DNA of 47,325 bases from Candidatus Nitrosopumilus sp. (GTDB taxonomy: Archaea > Thermoproteota > Nitrososphaeria > Nitrososphaerales > Nitrosopumilaceae), in assembly GCA_028343855.1 (NCBI GenBank), contig JAOLZN010000010.1, positions 1 to 47,325 on the forward strand, written 5' to 3'. Shown in pieces: positions 32,235 to 40,030 of the stretch (positions are counted from its first letter, which is position 1; each line of letters begins with the position of its first letter). Made by a program: the position numbers and the translations under genes. The notes under the pieces were generated by a model. That model was given only the letters and a program-made list of their open reading frames with translations, searched no databases and had not been told where the DNA came from.

Positions 32235-32254
32235 GACCTGAAAATTACTCCTGT

Positions 32255-32539
32255 ATGTCAAATAACACAAATGATACAATTTACATTGGAAAAAAACCAT
32301 TAATGACCTACGTCACATCAACAATTGTTCAATTAGCTACTAAACCTGATGTTACTATCAAAGCAAGAGGATTAACTACTTCAATAGCAATCGATGTTGC
32401 TCAAGTAGTAATTAAGAAAACTAAACCTGCATTTGAAATAAGTAATGTATCCATTGGTTCAGAATCTTTGGTCTCATCTGATGGTAAAAATAGAGACGTT
32501 TCAACCATAGAAATTTCTATAAAAAGGACTACTGCATAA
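32255..32539 (+). CDS. albA: Chromatin protein Alba
   Basis: A 94-residue Alba fold protein. The canonical start IYIGKKPLMTYVTST includes the Lys pair that in Sulfolobus Alba is acetylated and contacts DNA. The strands ARGLTTSIAIDVAQVVIKKT and the C-terminal VSTIEISIKR complete the IF3-C-like fold. It coats and bridges DNA, and binds RNA in some archaea. A TFB gene begins 10 bases after its stop, so chromatin and initiation factor are co-transcribed. Confidence 0.95.
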   Translation: MSNNTNDTIYIGKKPLMTYVTSTIVQLATKPDVTIKARGLTTSIAIDVAQVVIKKTKPAFEISNVSIGSESLVSSDGKNRDVSTIEISIKRTTA

Positions 32540-32549
32540 GGATATCAAC

Positions 32550-33476
32550 ATGGTTGCTGCCAATTCGACTCCTAGTTGTTTACGTTGTGGAAAAAATTCA
32601 CTATTAACTGATGATGTTACTGGTGAACAGTTTTGTTCAAAATGTGGTTATGTAGTTTCAGAAAAATCTCAAGAATCTGGACCTGAATGGAGATCATTTC
32701 AAAAAGATGGTGGCGCAGATCCTGCAAGAACTGGTGCCCCTTCATCACTAATGATACATGATATGGGATTGTCCACAGTTATCAATCCATTAAACAAAGA
32801 CGCATCTGGAAAACCATTATCAACTTCAATGAAAAGTACAATCGAACGTCTTAGAACTTGGGACAGTAGAAGTCAAGTTCATGAACCTGTAGATAGAAAT
32901 CTTAGACAAGCTCTTAGTGATTTAAATAAATTAAAAGACAAAGTTTCGGTACCTGCAAATGTTCTTGAAAAAGCAGCTTACATTTACCGTAAAGCACTTG
33001 AGAAAAAATTAGTTAGAGGTCGTTCAATTTCTGCAATGATTGCTGCATCTCTTTATGCTGCATGTCGTGATACTGCAACACCTCGAACTTTAAAAGATAT
33101 TGCAGATTCTGCAAATGTAAAACGAAAAGATATTGCAAGATGTTATAGATTACTACACCATGAATTAGAATTGAAAATGCCTGTAGTTGATTCTATTCAA
33201 TGTATTGCAAGAATTTCTAGTAAATTAGAAATTTCTGAAAAAACAAAACGTTATGCTGTTAAAGTACTCAAAGAAGCACAAGAACGTAAAGAATCCGCAG
33301 GAAAAGATCCTATGGGACTTGCAGCTACTGCATTATACTTATCCTGTGTTAAAAATGGTGTATCTATTACCCAAAGAGATCTTGCAGAGGCTGCTGGTGT
33401 AACTGAAGTAACAATAAGAAATCGTTACAAAGGTTTGAAAGCAGATCAGGCTCCTAAATCAAAAACTACTGAATAA
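32550..33476 (+). CDS. tfb: Transcription initiation factor IIB (TFB), second copy
   Basis: A 308-residue TFB with zinc ribbon CLRC-x17-CSKC at about residues 10-32, the B-reader SGPEWRSFQKDG, and two cyclin repeats. Core segments such as GKPLSTSMKSTIERLRTWDSR and TEVTIRNRYKGLK are very close to the first TFB in this window. Differences concentrate in the linker (GADPARTGAPSSLMIHDMG) and the C-terminal tail (ADQAPKSKTTE). Downstream of albA by 10 bases in one transcript. Confidence 0.95.
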   Translation: MVAANSTPSCLRCGKNSLLTDDVTGEQFCSKCGYVVSEKSQESGPEWRSFQKDGGADPARTGAPSSLMIHDMGLSTVINPLNKDASGKPLSTSMKSTIERLRTWDSRSQVHEPVDRNLRQALSDLNKLKDKVSVPANVLEKAAYIYRKALEKKLVRGRSISAMIAASLYAACRDTATPRTLKDIADSANVKRKDIARCYRLLHHELELKMPVVDSIQCIARISSKLEISEKTKRYAVKVLKEAQERKESAGKDPMGLAATALYLSCVKNGVSITQRDLAEAAGVTEVTIRNRYKGLKADQAPKSKTTE

Positions 33477-33541
33477 TTTCAATTATTATTATTTTATGTA
33501 AATAGAAAATCTACATAAATGCCTAAATTTTTCTATAAATT

Positions 33542-36043
33542 ATGGATGTTAGTCCTTTAAATTATAAATTAACTTTTGAACCTGATCTAAAAAAATTTAC
33601 TTTTAGTGGATTGGAATCTATCTCAATTAATTGTAAAAAACCTGTTAATATCATCACTATGAATTGTGCTGAATTAAAAATTAAATCTTGTATTGTAAAA
33701 TCTGGCAAAAAAATAATTAAATCCAATCCTAAAACAAACGAAAAAAAGGAAGAATTACAAATTAAACTTGACGAAAAAATACGTGGATTATGTACTGTTG
33801 AATTAGAATTTGAAGGTATTTTGAATGATAGATTGTTAGGATTTTATCGTAGCAGATACGAACAAAATGGAAAAACAAAATATCTTGCTACCACCCAATT
33901 TGAAGCTGCAGATGCTCGACGTGCATTTCCTTGTTGGGATAAACCTGATGCTAAGGCAACTTTTGAAATTTCGATTATAGCTGATAATCAATTTACTGCA
34001 ATATCCAACATGCCTGTCAAAACAAAGAAAAAAACTGGTAAAACTACGATTTATAATTTTCAAAAAACTCCACTTGTTTCAACATATTTGATTTATCTTG
34101 GTGTTGGTGAATTTGAATATCTTTCAGGAAAAGCTGGTAAAATTCAGATTAGAGTTGTAACTACAAAAGGAAATACATCTAAAGGTAAATTCTCTTTAGA
34201 ATTGGGAAAAAAACTTCTTACTTCTTATGAAAAATATTTTGGAATTAAATTCCCATTACCTAAACTTGATTTGATAGCAGTTCCTGATTTTGCAGCTGGA
34301 GCTATGGAAAATTGGGGTGCTATTACTTTTAGAGAGACAATTTTACTATATGATCCTAAAACATCTTCTACTAGAACTAAGCAATTCATTGCTGAAGTAA
34401 TTTCTCATGAAATTGCACACATGTGGTTTGGAAATTTAGTTACTATGAAATGGTGGAATGATTTATGGTTAAACGAAAGTTTTGCAACATTTATGGCAAC
34501 AAAATTTGTTGATAAATTTTACCCTGAATGGGATTTATGGAATCAATTTGTTGAAGATGCAATGAATGTGGCAATGGGCCTTGATTCATTAAAAACAACA
34601 CACCCAATTGATGTTAAAGTTAATTCCCCTGCTGAAATTCGTGAAATCTTTGATGCAATCTCATATGATAAAGGTGGATGTGTATTGAGAATGTTAGAAA
34701 ATTATGTTGGAGAACCAAATTTCCAAAAAGGTTTGAAAAAATATCTTTCTGATTTTAAATACAAAAATGCTAAGGGTCAAGATCTGTGGGATGCTATTGG
34801 AAAAGCATCTAAAATGCCAGTTACTTCTATGATTAACACTTGGTTAAAACAACCTGGATTCCCATTAGTTGAGATTAATCAGGATGGTGATAATTTAAAA
34901 ATTAAACAAAAGCGATATTTGCTTGAATCTGATAAAAAATTTACTAAGGGTTTGTGGTCAATTCCATTATCTTTAGGTTTAGAAAAAGAAACTTCTAAAA
35001 CACTATTTTCTAAAAAATCTATGTCAGTAAAATTACCTAAAAATACAATTGGATTTGTTGCAAATTATGGTAGAAAAGGATTCTATCGTGTAAAATATGA
35101 TGAAGGAATTTTACTTGATCTTAAAATGTTAGTAGATGAAAAACGTATGCCTCCAATTGATAGATGGGCCATACAAAATGATTTGTTTTCTTTATGTGTT
35201 TCCGGTGATGAACAAGTACGAAACTATCTTGATTTCTCTGATGCATATTTTGATGAAGACAGCTATCTTGCATCTGTTAATGTTGCACATAATTTGGCAT
35301 CATTGTATTTCCGTGCATTTGATGAACCCTTTATTGAAGAAATAAGAAGTTATGCTGTAAATTATTTCAGAAAAATTTTGTTTAATCTTGGATGGGAACC
35401 TAAAAAATCTGACAAACACACTGATGCATTGTTACGTACATTCACAATAGCTGTATTGGGAAAAATGAATGATGACTCTGTTACTGATGAAGCAATTAAA
35501 AAATATAAAAAATTCTTGAAATCCCCAGGTAGTTTATCTCCTGATCTAATAGAAACAATTTGCTCAATTGCAGCTTGGAATGGAAATTCAAAAACTTTTG
35601 CGGAATTAAAAAAATTATATACAAACGCAAAAACAATGGAAGAGAAACTTCGTTTCTTAGGAGCAATGTGTGGATTTCAGGATAAGAAATTACTTGTTAA
35701 AACTCTTGATTTCTCTCAAACATCTGAGGTTCGCTCTCAAAACATGCAGTTACCAATAATGAAAATTGCTGGAAATCCTTATGGTGATAAAGTTTTGTGG
35801 CCATGGCTAAAGAAAAATTGGAAAAAAATCAACAAAAAAGTTGGACATGGAAATCCTTTGTTTAATCGTATTGTGGCTAGTATTGCTGGTGTGGCTGATG
35901 ATTCTATGGAGAAGGAAATTAAACTATTTTTCAAAAATAATCCTACTCCTGGCACCGAAAGAACTCAAAGTCAAACCTTAGAAAGAATTAGAATTAATTC
36001 TAAATTTTTAAGAAAGATGCGAAAAGAATTCAAAAATGGCTAA
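33542..36043 (+). CDS. M1 family aminopeptidase (tricorn-factor-like)
   Basis: An 833-residue zinc aminopeptidase. The exopeptidase motif GAMEN is at residues 253-257, and the zinc site is HEIAH at 289-293 with Glu312 in NESFATF, exactly 18 residues apart. The DxxAxRRxFPCWD-like block (FEAADARRAFPCWDKPD) and the C-terminal helical domain from about residue 470 match tricorn interacting factors F2/F3. It trims N-terminal residues from proteasome peptides. No signal peptide, so cytoplasmic. It overlaps the next gene by 8 bases. Confidence 0.93.
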   Translation: MDVSPLNYKLTFEPDLKKFTFSGLESISINCKKPVNIITMNCAELKIKSCIVKSGKKIIKSNPKTNEKKEELQIKLDEKIRGLCTVELEFEGILNDRLLGFYRSRYEQNGKTKYLATTQFEAADARRAFPCWDKPDAKATFEISIIADNQFTAISNMPVKTKKKTGKTTIYNFQKTPLVSTYLIYLGVGEFEYLSGKAGKIQIRVVTTKGNTSKGKFSLELGKKLLTSYEKYFGIKFPLPKLDLIAVPDFAAGAMENWGAITFRETILLYDPKTSSTRTKQFIAEVISHEIAHMWFGNLVTMKWWNDLWLNESFATFMATKFVDKFYPEWDLWNQFVEDAMNVAMGLDSLKTTHPIDVKVNSPAEIREIFDAISYDKGGCVLRMLENYVGEPNFQKGLKKYLSDFKYKNAKGQDLWDAIGKASKMPVTSMINTWLKQPGFPLVEINQDGDNLKIKQKRYLLESDKKFTKGLWSIPLSLGLEKETSKTLFSKKSMSVKLPKNTIGFVANYGRKGFYRVKYDEGILLDLKMLVDEKRMPPIDRWAIQNDLFSLCVSGDEQVRNYLDFSDAYFDEDSYLASVNVAHNLASLYFRAFDEPFIEEIRSYAVNYFRKILFNLGWEPKKSDKHTDALLRTFTIAVLGKMNDDSVTDEAIKKYKKFLKSPGSLSPDLIETICSIAAWNGNSKTFAELKKLYTNAKTMEEKLRFLGAMCGFQDKKLLVKTLDFSQTSEVRSQNMQLPIMKIAGNPYGDKVLWPWLKKNWKKINKKVGHGNPLFNRIVASIAGVADDSMEKEIKLFFKNNPTPGTERTQSQTLERIRINSKFLRKMRKEFKNG

Positions 36044-36443
36044 AAAATTAGGACCTCCAATATTTCTTGGAGTTTTTACTGTTTTAGCAATCGTGTTTCT
36101 TACTGGTGGTGCTTCCGATGATAAAGATCCACTCCGTGAAAATTTTCAGTTAGAAGCAATTTACTATGACACTGGATATGTTGAAATTTCATATCTTGAT
36201 AAATCTGAAAAAACAACTTCTGTTGTACTTGAGATACTTGGAATGGAAACTTCTTTTCAAAAATCTTTCAGTGATTCAGAATTTATAGAAATTATTCAGT
36301 TTCCTAATAAACCCAAATATGGTTGGGCTATTCACCCAATAGTTCTGGAAGTTGAACATGATGAATTTGGTCACGTTCAAATTAAGACTGAAATTCATGA
36401 GTTAGATGCTCCGATACCTAATACCATTTATGATGTATCATAG
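36036..36443 (+). CDS. Exported or membrane-anchored small protein
   Basis: A 135-residue protein with one hydrophobic N-terminal segment (IFLGVFTVLAIVFLTGGA, about residues 9-26) that serves as signal or anchor, and a strand-rich outer domain (LEAIYYDTGYVEISYLD, TTSVVLEILGMETSF). The ATG overlaps the aminopeptidase end by 8 bases, so the two are co-translated. I do not recognise a family. Confidence 0.65.
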   Translation: MAKKLGPPIFLGVFTVLAIVFLTGGASDDKDPLRENFQLEAIYYDTGYVEISYLDKSEKTTSVVLEILGMETSFQKSFSDSEFIEIIQFPNKPKYGWAIHPIVLEVEHDEFGHVQIKTEIHELDAPIPNTIYDVS

Positions 36444-36486
36444 ATCGGATACAACATTTTATTGTACCTTCTAAATCATATTTCTA

Positions 36487-37404
36487 GTGGACTTACTTTC
36501 TGATTTAAAAAAAGGAAAACGTGGTGCAATTGCTAAAGCTATCACAATTGTTGAAAATGATCAAAAAGAAACAAGGAAATTATTAAAAAAAATTTTCAAA
36601 GATACTGGAAAATCTAGTATCATTGGAATTACTGGACCTGCGGGAGCCGGAAAAAGTTCCTTAATTAACAAGACTGCAATTTCACTGAAAAAACTTGGTT
36701 CAAAACCAGCTGTTTTAGCAATTGATCCTACTAGTCATTTAACTGGTGGTGCAATTTTAGGTGATAGAGTTAGAATGACTGAATCAACTGATTCTGGAAC
36801 TTATATCCGCAGTATTGCATCTAGGGGCGCAACAGGAGCTGTTTCAAGATCATTAAGAAACAGTATCAGAGTTTTAGAATATGCTGGCTTTAATCCAATA
36901 ATTATTGAAAGTGTAGGAGCCGGACAAACTGAAGTTGAAATTTCTAATATTGCTGATATTACTGTAGTTGTTTTCAATCCAAACACTGGTGATAGTATTC
37001 AAACAATTAAAGCTGGATTAACTGAGATTGGAGATATTTATCTAGTAAACAAAAGTGATCTTCCTGGTACAAATCAATTATTTGATGCAGTACGTGATTT
37101 TATTGGAGATTCTGATAGAAACCCTACAATTTTAAAAACTTCAGTTAAAAAAAATGCTGGAATTACTGTTTTTGCAAAAACTCTCAAGGATATGATGAGT
37201 ATAAAGAAGAAATTCAAGGAACAAAAGGATCTTGAACGTTTTGAAGCCGAATTGAAAGACATTGTTTTAAATAACATTAGTGAAAAGGTTGAAGAAATGA
37301 TGCAATCTGACAAATCTTTCTCAAATTATCTTAAAAAAATAAATTCTAAAAAAATGGATCCGTTTACTGCAGCTGAAAAAATTAGTAAATCTGTGATGAA
37401 GTGA
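36487..37404 (+). CDS. meaB: MeaB/ArgK-type GTPase chaperone of methylmalonyl-CoA mutase
   Basis: A 305-residue G3E-family P-loop GTPase. IIGITGPAGAGKSSLINKTA is the P-loop, ILGDRVRMTE the switch region, IIIESVGAGQTEVEISNIAD Walker B, and LVNKSDLPGT gives NKxD. MeaB loads and protects adenosylcobalamin in the mutase. The start is GTG with a CATTTTATTG box 27 bases before. The mcmA ATG comes 4 bases after its stop, and mce follows, which supports the role. Confidence 0.95.
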   Translation: MDLLSDLKKGKRGAIAKAITIVENDQKETRKLLKKIFKDTGKSSIIGITGPAGAGKSSLINKTAISLKKLGSKPAVLAIDPTSHLTGGAILGDRVRMTESTDSGTYIRSIASRGATGAVSRSLRNSIRVLEYAGFNPIIIESVGAGQTEVEISNIADITVVVFNPNTGDSIQTIKAGLTEIGDIYLVNKSDLPGTNQLFDAVRDFIGDSDRNPTILKTSVKKNAGITVFAKTLKDMMSIKKKFKEQKDLERFEAELKDIVLNNISEKVEEMMQSDKSFSNYLKKINSKKMDPFTAAEKISKSVMK

Positions 37405-37408
37405 TATT

Positions 37409-39010
37409 ATGGCAGCAAAGAAAGTAACTAAATCCAAAAAACCTGAAAAGAAAATTTTTACAGATTCTGAATATTCTGTAAAAAGAATTTATCAAAAATC
37501 TAGTAAAAAGAAACCTTCTGAGGATGCAGGAAAATATCCTTTCACTAGAGGTATACATCCTGGAATGTTCCGTGAAAGATTTTGGACTATGAGACAGTAT
37601 TCTGGATTCGGTGATGCAAAATTAACTAATGAGCGTTTTAAATTCATGCTTGAAAAAGGCCAAACTGGACTTAGTATGGCATTTGATCTACCTACTCAAA
37701 TTGGTTATGATTCTGATTCTCCACAAGCTGAAGGTGAAGTTGGAAAAGTAGGTGTTTCAATCACATCTATCAAAGATATGATGACTGCTTTTGATGGAAT
37801 TCCTTTAGGTAAAGTTAGTTCTTCTATGACCATTAATTCTACTGCATCAACATTACTTGCATATTATATTGCAGTTGGTGAATCTCAGGGATTCAAAAGT
37901 ACAGAACTTAGAGGAACCACTCAAAATGATATCTTAAAAGAATACATTGCAAGAAATACTTACATCTATCCGCCACAACCTTCAATGCGATTAATTGGTG
38001 ATATGATTGAGTTTTGTGCAGAAAAAGTTCCATCATGGTACCCTGTATCTATTTCTGGTTATCATATGAGGGAAGCTGGTTGTACAGCTACTCAAGAAAT
38101 TGCTTTCACTTTGGCAAATGCAATTGCATACATTCAAACTTGTTTGGATAAGGGATTAAAAATTGATGACTTTGCACCCCGTTTATCTTTCTTCTTTTGT
38201 TGTACTATAGAGTTCTTTGAGGAAGTTGCTAAATTTAGAGTTGCAAGAAAAGTATATGCAAAAATTTTGAAAGAAAAATTCCATGCAAAAAACCCTCGTT
38301 CCTTACAATTGAAATTCCATACTCAAACCAGTGGTGAATCATTAACTGCACAACAACCTAACAACAACATTGTACGTGTTGCAATTCAAACTATGGCAGC
38401 TGTTGCTGGAGGTACTCAATCACTTCACACTAATTCTAGAGATGAAGCACTTGCACTCCCTACCCAGGAATCTGCAAAAATTGCTCTAAGAACCCAACAA
38501 ATTGTGGCACATGAAAGTGGTATTACTAAAACTGCAGATCCTCTTGCAGGATCATACTATCTTGAAGAATTATGTGATCAGATTGAAGCAGATGTTTGGA
38601 AATATTTGAAAAAAATAGAGAGAATGGGAGGCTCTGTTAAGGCAATTGAGAAAGGTTTCTTCCAATCTGAAATTAGAGCAAATGCATATCGTCTAAAGAA
38701 AGAAACTGATGATGCTGATAGAATTATCGTTGGTGTCAATAAATATTCTGAAGAAGAAGAACAACCTGAATTACTTAGAATTGATGGTAGAATTGAAATT
38801 CAGCAAAAGAAGGCACTGAAAAAACTTCGTGCTGACAGAGATTCTAAAAAATTAGAAAAAGCATTGTCTGCAATGCAAAGTGCAGCTGACACTGAAGAAA
38901 ATCTAATGCCCTACATTGTAACTGCTGCAAAAGCATTTGCAACAACTGGTGAAATTAGCAATACTTTCAGAGAAGTATTTGGAGAATATCGTCCAAAGGA
39001 GGTCTTTTAA
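37409..39010 (+). CDS. mcmA: Methylmalonyl-CoA mutase, large catalytic subunit
   Basis: A 533-residue TIM-barrel mutase subunit. YPFTRGIHPGMFRERFWTMRQYSGFGDA is spread over residues 43-70 and contains the TRG-x-HP and RQYSG motifs that bind CoA. GLSMAFDLPTQIGYDSD and SISGYHMREAGCTATQE form the active site. It lacks the B12 domain, which is the separate small subunit at 31649-32071. With the epimerase it joins the propionyl-CoA arm to succinyl-CoA in the 3HP/4HB cycle. N-terminal residues 1-40 are Lys-rich and probably flexible. Confidence 0.96.
   Translation: MAAKKVTKSKKPEKKIFTDSEYSVKRIYQKSSKKKPSEDAGKYPFTRGIHPGMFRERFWTMRQYSGFGDAKLTNERFKFMLEKGQTGLSMAFDLPTQIGYDSDSPQAEGEVGKVGVSITSIKDMMTAFDGIPLGKVSSSMTINSTASTLLAYYIAVGESQGFKSTELRGTTQNDILKEYIARNTYIYPPQPSMRLIGDMIEFCAEKVPSWYPVSISGYHMREAGCTATQEIAFTLANAIAYIQTCLDKGLKIDDFAPRLSFFFCCTIEFFEEVAKFRVARKVYAKILKEKFHAKNPRSLQLKFHTQTSGESLTAQQPNNNIVRVAIQTMAAVAGGTQSLHTNSRDEALALPTQESAKIALRTQQIVAHESGITKTADPLAGSYYLEELCDQIEADVWKYLKKIERMGGSVKAIEKGFFQSEIRANAYRLKKETDDADRIIVGVNKYSEEEEQPELLRIDGRIEIQQKKALKKLRADRDSKKLEKALSAMQSAADTEENLMPYIVTAAKAFATTGEISNTFREVFGEYRPKEVF
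38995..39003 (+). promoter_or_regulatory. Strong Shine-Dalgarno for mce
   Basis: AAAGGAGGT lies inside the end of mcmA, about 8 bases before the TTG of mce. It explains how an internal operon gene with a weak start codon is translated. Confidence 0.75.
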
Positions 39011-39406
39011 TTGAAAATTGATCATATTGCTATTGCTGTAAATGATGTGGAAGAATCTGCAAAAGTCTATCAACAAGCTTTAGGTGTTGAACATGTTGAA
39101 TTTGAAACTGTAGAAACTGAAGGAGTTAAAGTTGCAATTATTGAATTGGAAAACGGAAGAATTGAATTAATGCAACCAACAAATGATTCTAGTCCAATTA
39201 AAAAATTTCTTGATAAAAAAGGACCTGGACTTCATCATATGGCATTAGATACTGATAACATTGAAGGTGAAGTAGAAAGAATGGAAGGATGCGGAATACA
39301 ATTTTTGGGTAAAGTTAGACCTGGTTCTGCTGGAACTAAAGTAACATTCATTCATCCTAAATCATTACATGGGGTTTTAGCTGAATTATGTTCTCATCCT
39401 AATTAG
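39011..39406 (+). CDS. mce: Methylmalonyl-CoA epimerase
   Basis: A 131-residue VOC/glyoxalase-fold enzyme. KIDHIAIAVNDVEESAKVY has the first His ligand, ENGRIELMQPT and GPGLHHMALDTDNI carry the further ligands, and LHGVLAELCSHPN ends the second repeat. It interconverts the (R) and (S) forms of methylmalonyl-CoA. The TTG start follows the mcmA stop directly and has a clear Shine-Dalgarno. Last gene of the meaB-mcmA-mce operon. Confidence 0.95.
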   Translation: MKIDHIAIAVNDVEESAKVYQQALGVEHVEFETVETEGVKVAIIELENGRIELMQPTNDSSPIKKFLDKKGPGLHHMALDTDNIEGEVERMEGCGIQFLGKVRPGSAGTKVTFIHPKSLHGVLAELCSHPN

Positions 39407-39435
39407 AATTTAAAATTTTATAATTACTAATTATT

Positions 39436-39993
39436 TTATTCCATCATTTTTAGCGTGTCTGAAGCCGTAATTATGCCTACTACTTTTGATTTTTTTGTAA
39501 CTAATATGCACTTTGAATATCTGATCAAAGGTACAAGTACATTTGCAGGTGTATCCCAATCTACGATTGGTGGAACTGAATCCATTGTATCTGCAAGTTT
39601 TGCTTTTTTCAATTCCGCCTCTCCTAAATCTGCTAAATGTTTTACAATGCCATCTTCTGACACAACTCCTACTATTTCAGAATTATTAAAAACAGGAATT
39701 TGACTAATTGACAATTCATGCATTTTTTTAATTGCATCATGTAATGTATTTGAGGGTTTTAATTTTACAATGTCCTTACTACAAAAATCCCCTGCTGTAT
39801 GGGATGATGATTCCCCTTCTAGTTTTGTTAAATTTTCAAATATTTTTTTTGCTGTTTCATAGCTTGGTTGGCTTCTTCCTGATTCTATTTGATTGATCAT
39901 GGATGTACTTACTCCTGTCATTGAAGCAAGTTTTTTTTGGGTAATTCCAATTTTTAGCCTAATTTGTTTAATAGAGTCAATTCTTGGAAGCAA
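39436..39993 (-). CDS. HTH-CBS transcriptional regulator
   Basis: A 185-residue regulator. Residues about 8-60 are an XRE-type helix-turn-helix (KIGITQKKLASMTGVSTSMINQIESGR); residues 68-185 are two CBS domains (DIVKLKPSNTLHDAIKKM, SQIPVFNNSEIVGVVSE; then PANVLVPLIRYSKCILV and KVVGIITASDTL). CBS pairs bind adenine nucleotides, so it may sense energy charge. The start is TTG. It lies at the end of the minus-strand block behind ppdK, suggesting control of or by that enzyme. Confidence 0.9.
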   Translation of the reverse strand: MLPRIDSIKQIRLKIGITQKKLASMTGVSTSMINQIESGRSQPSYETAKKIFENLTKLEGESSSHTAGDFCSKDIVKLKPSNTLHDAIKKMHELSISQIPVFNNSEIVGVVSEDGIVKHLADLGEAELKKAKLADTMDSVPPIVDWDTPANVLVPLIRYSKCILVTKKSKVVGIITASDTLKMME

Positions 39994-40030
39994 TTCATTA
40001 ACTGTATGATTTATTCCGTTTTAAATTATC

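Noticed and set aside
34000-36700. GGTTCAAAACC-like stretches as tRNA T-loops
   Set aside because: No cloverleaf or anticodon stem surrounds them; they lie in coding sequence. No tRNA was found in the window.
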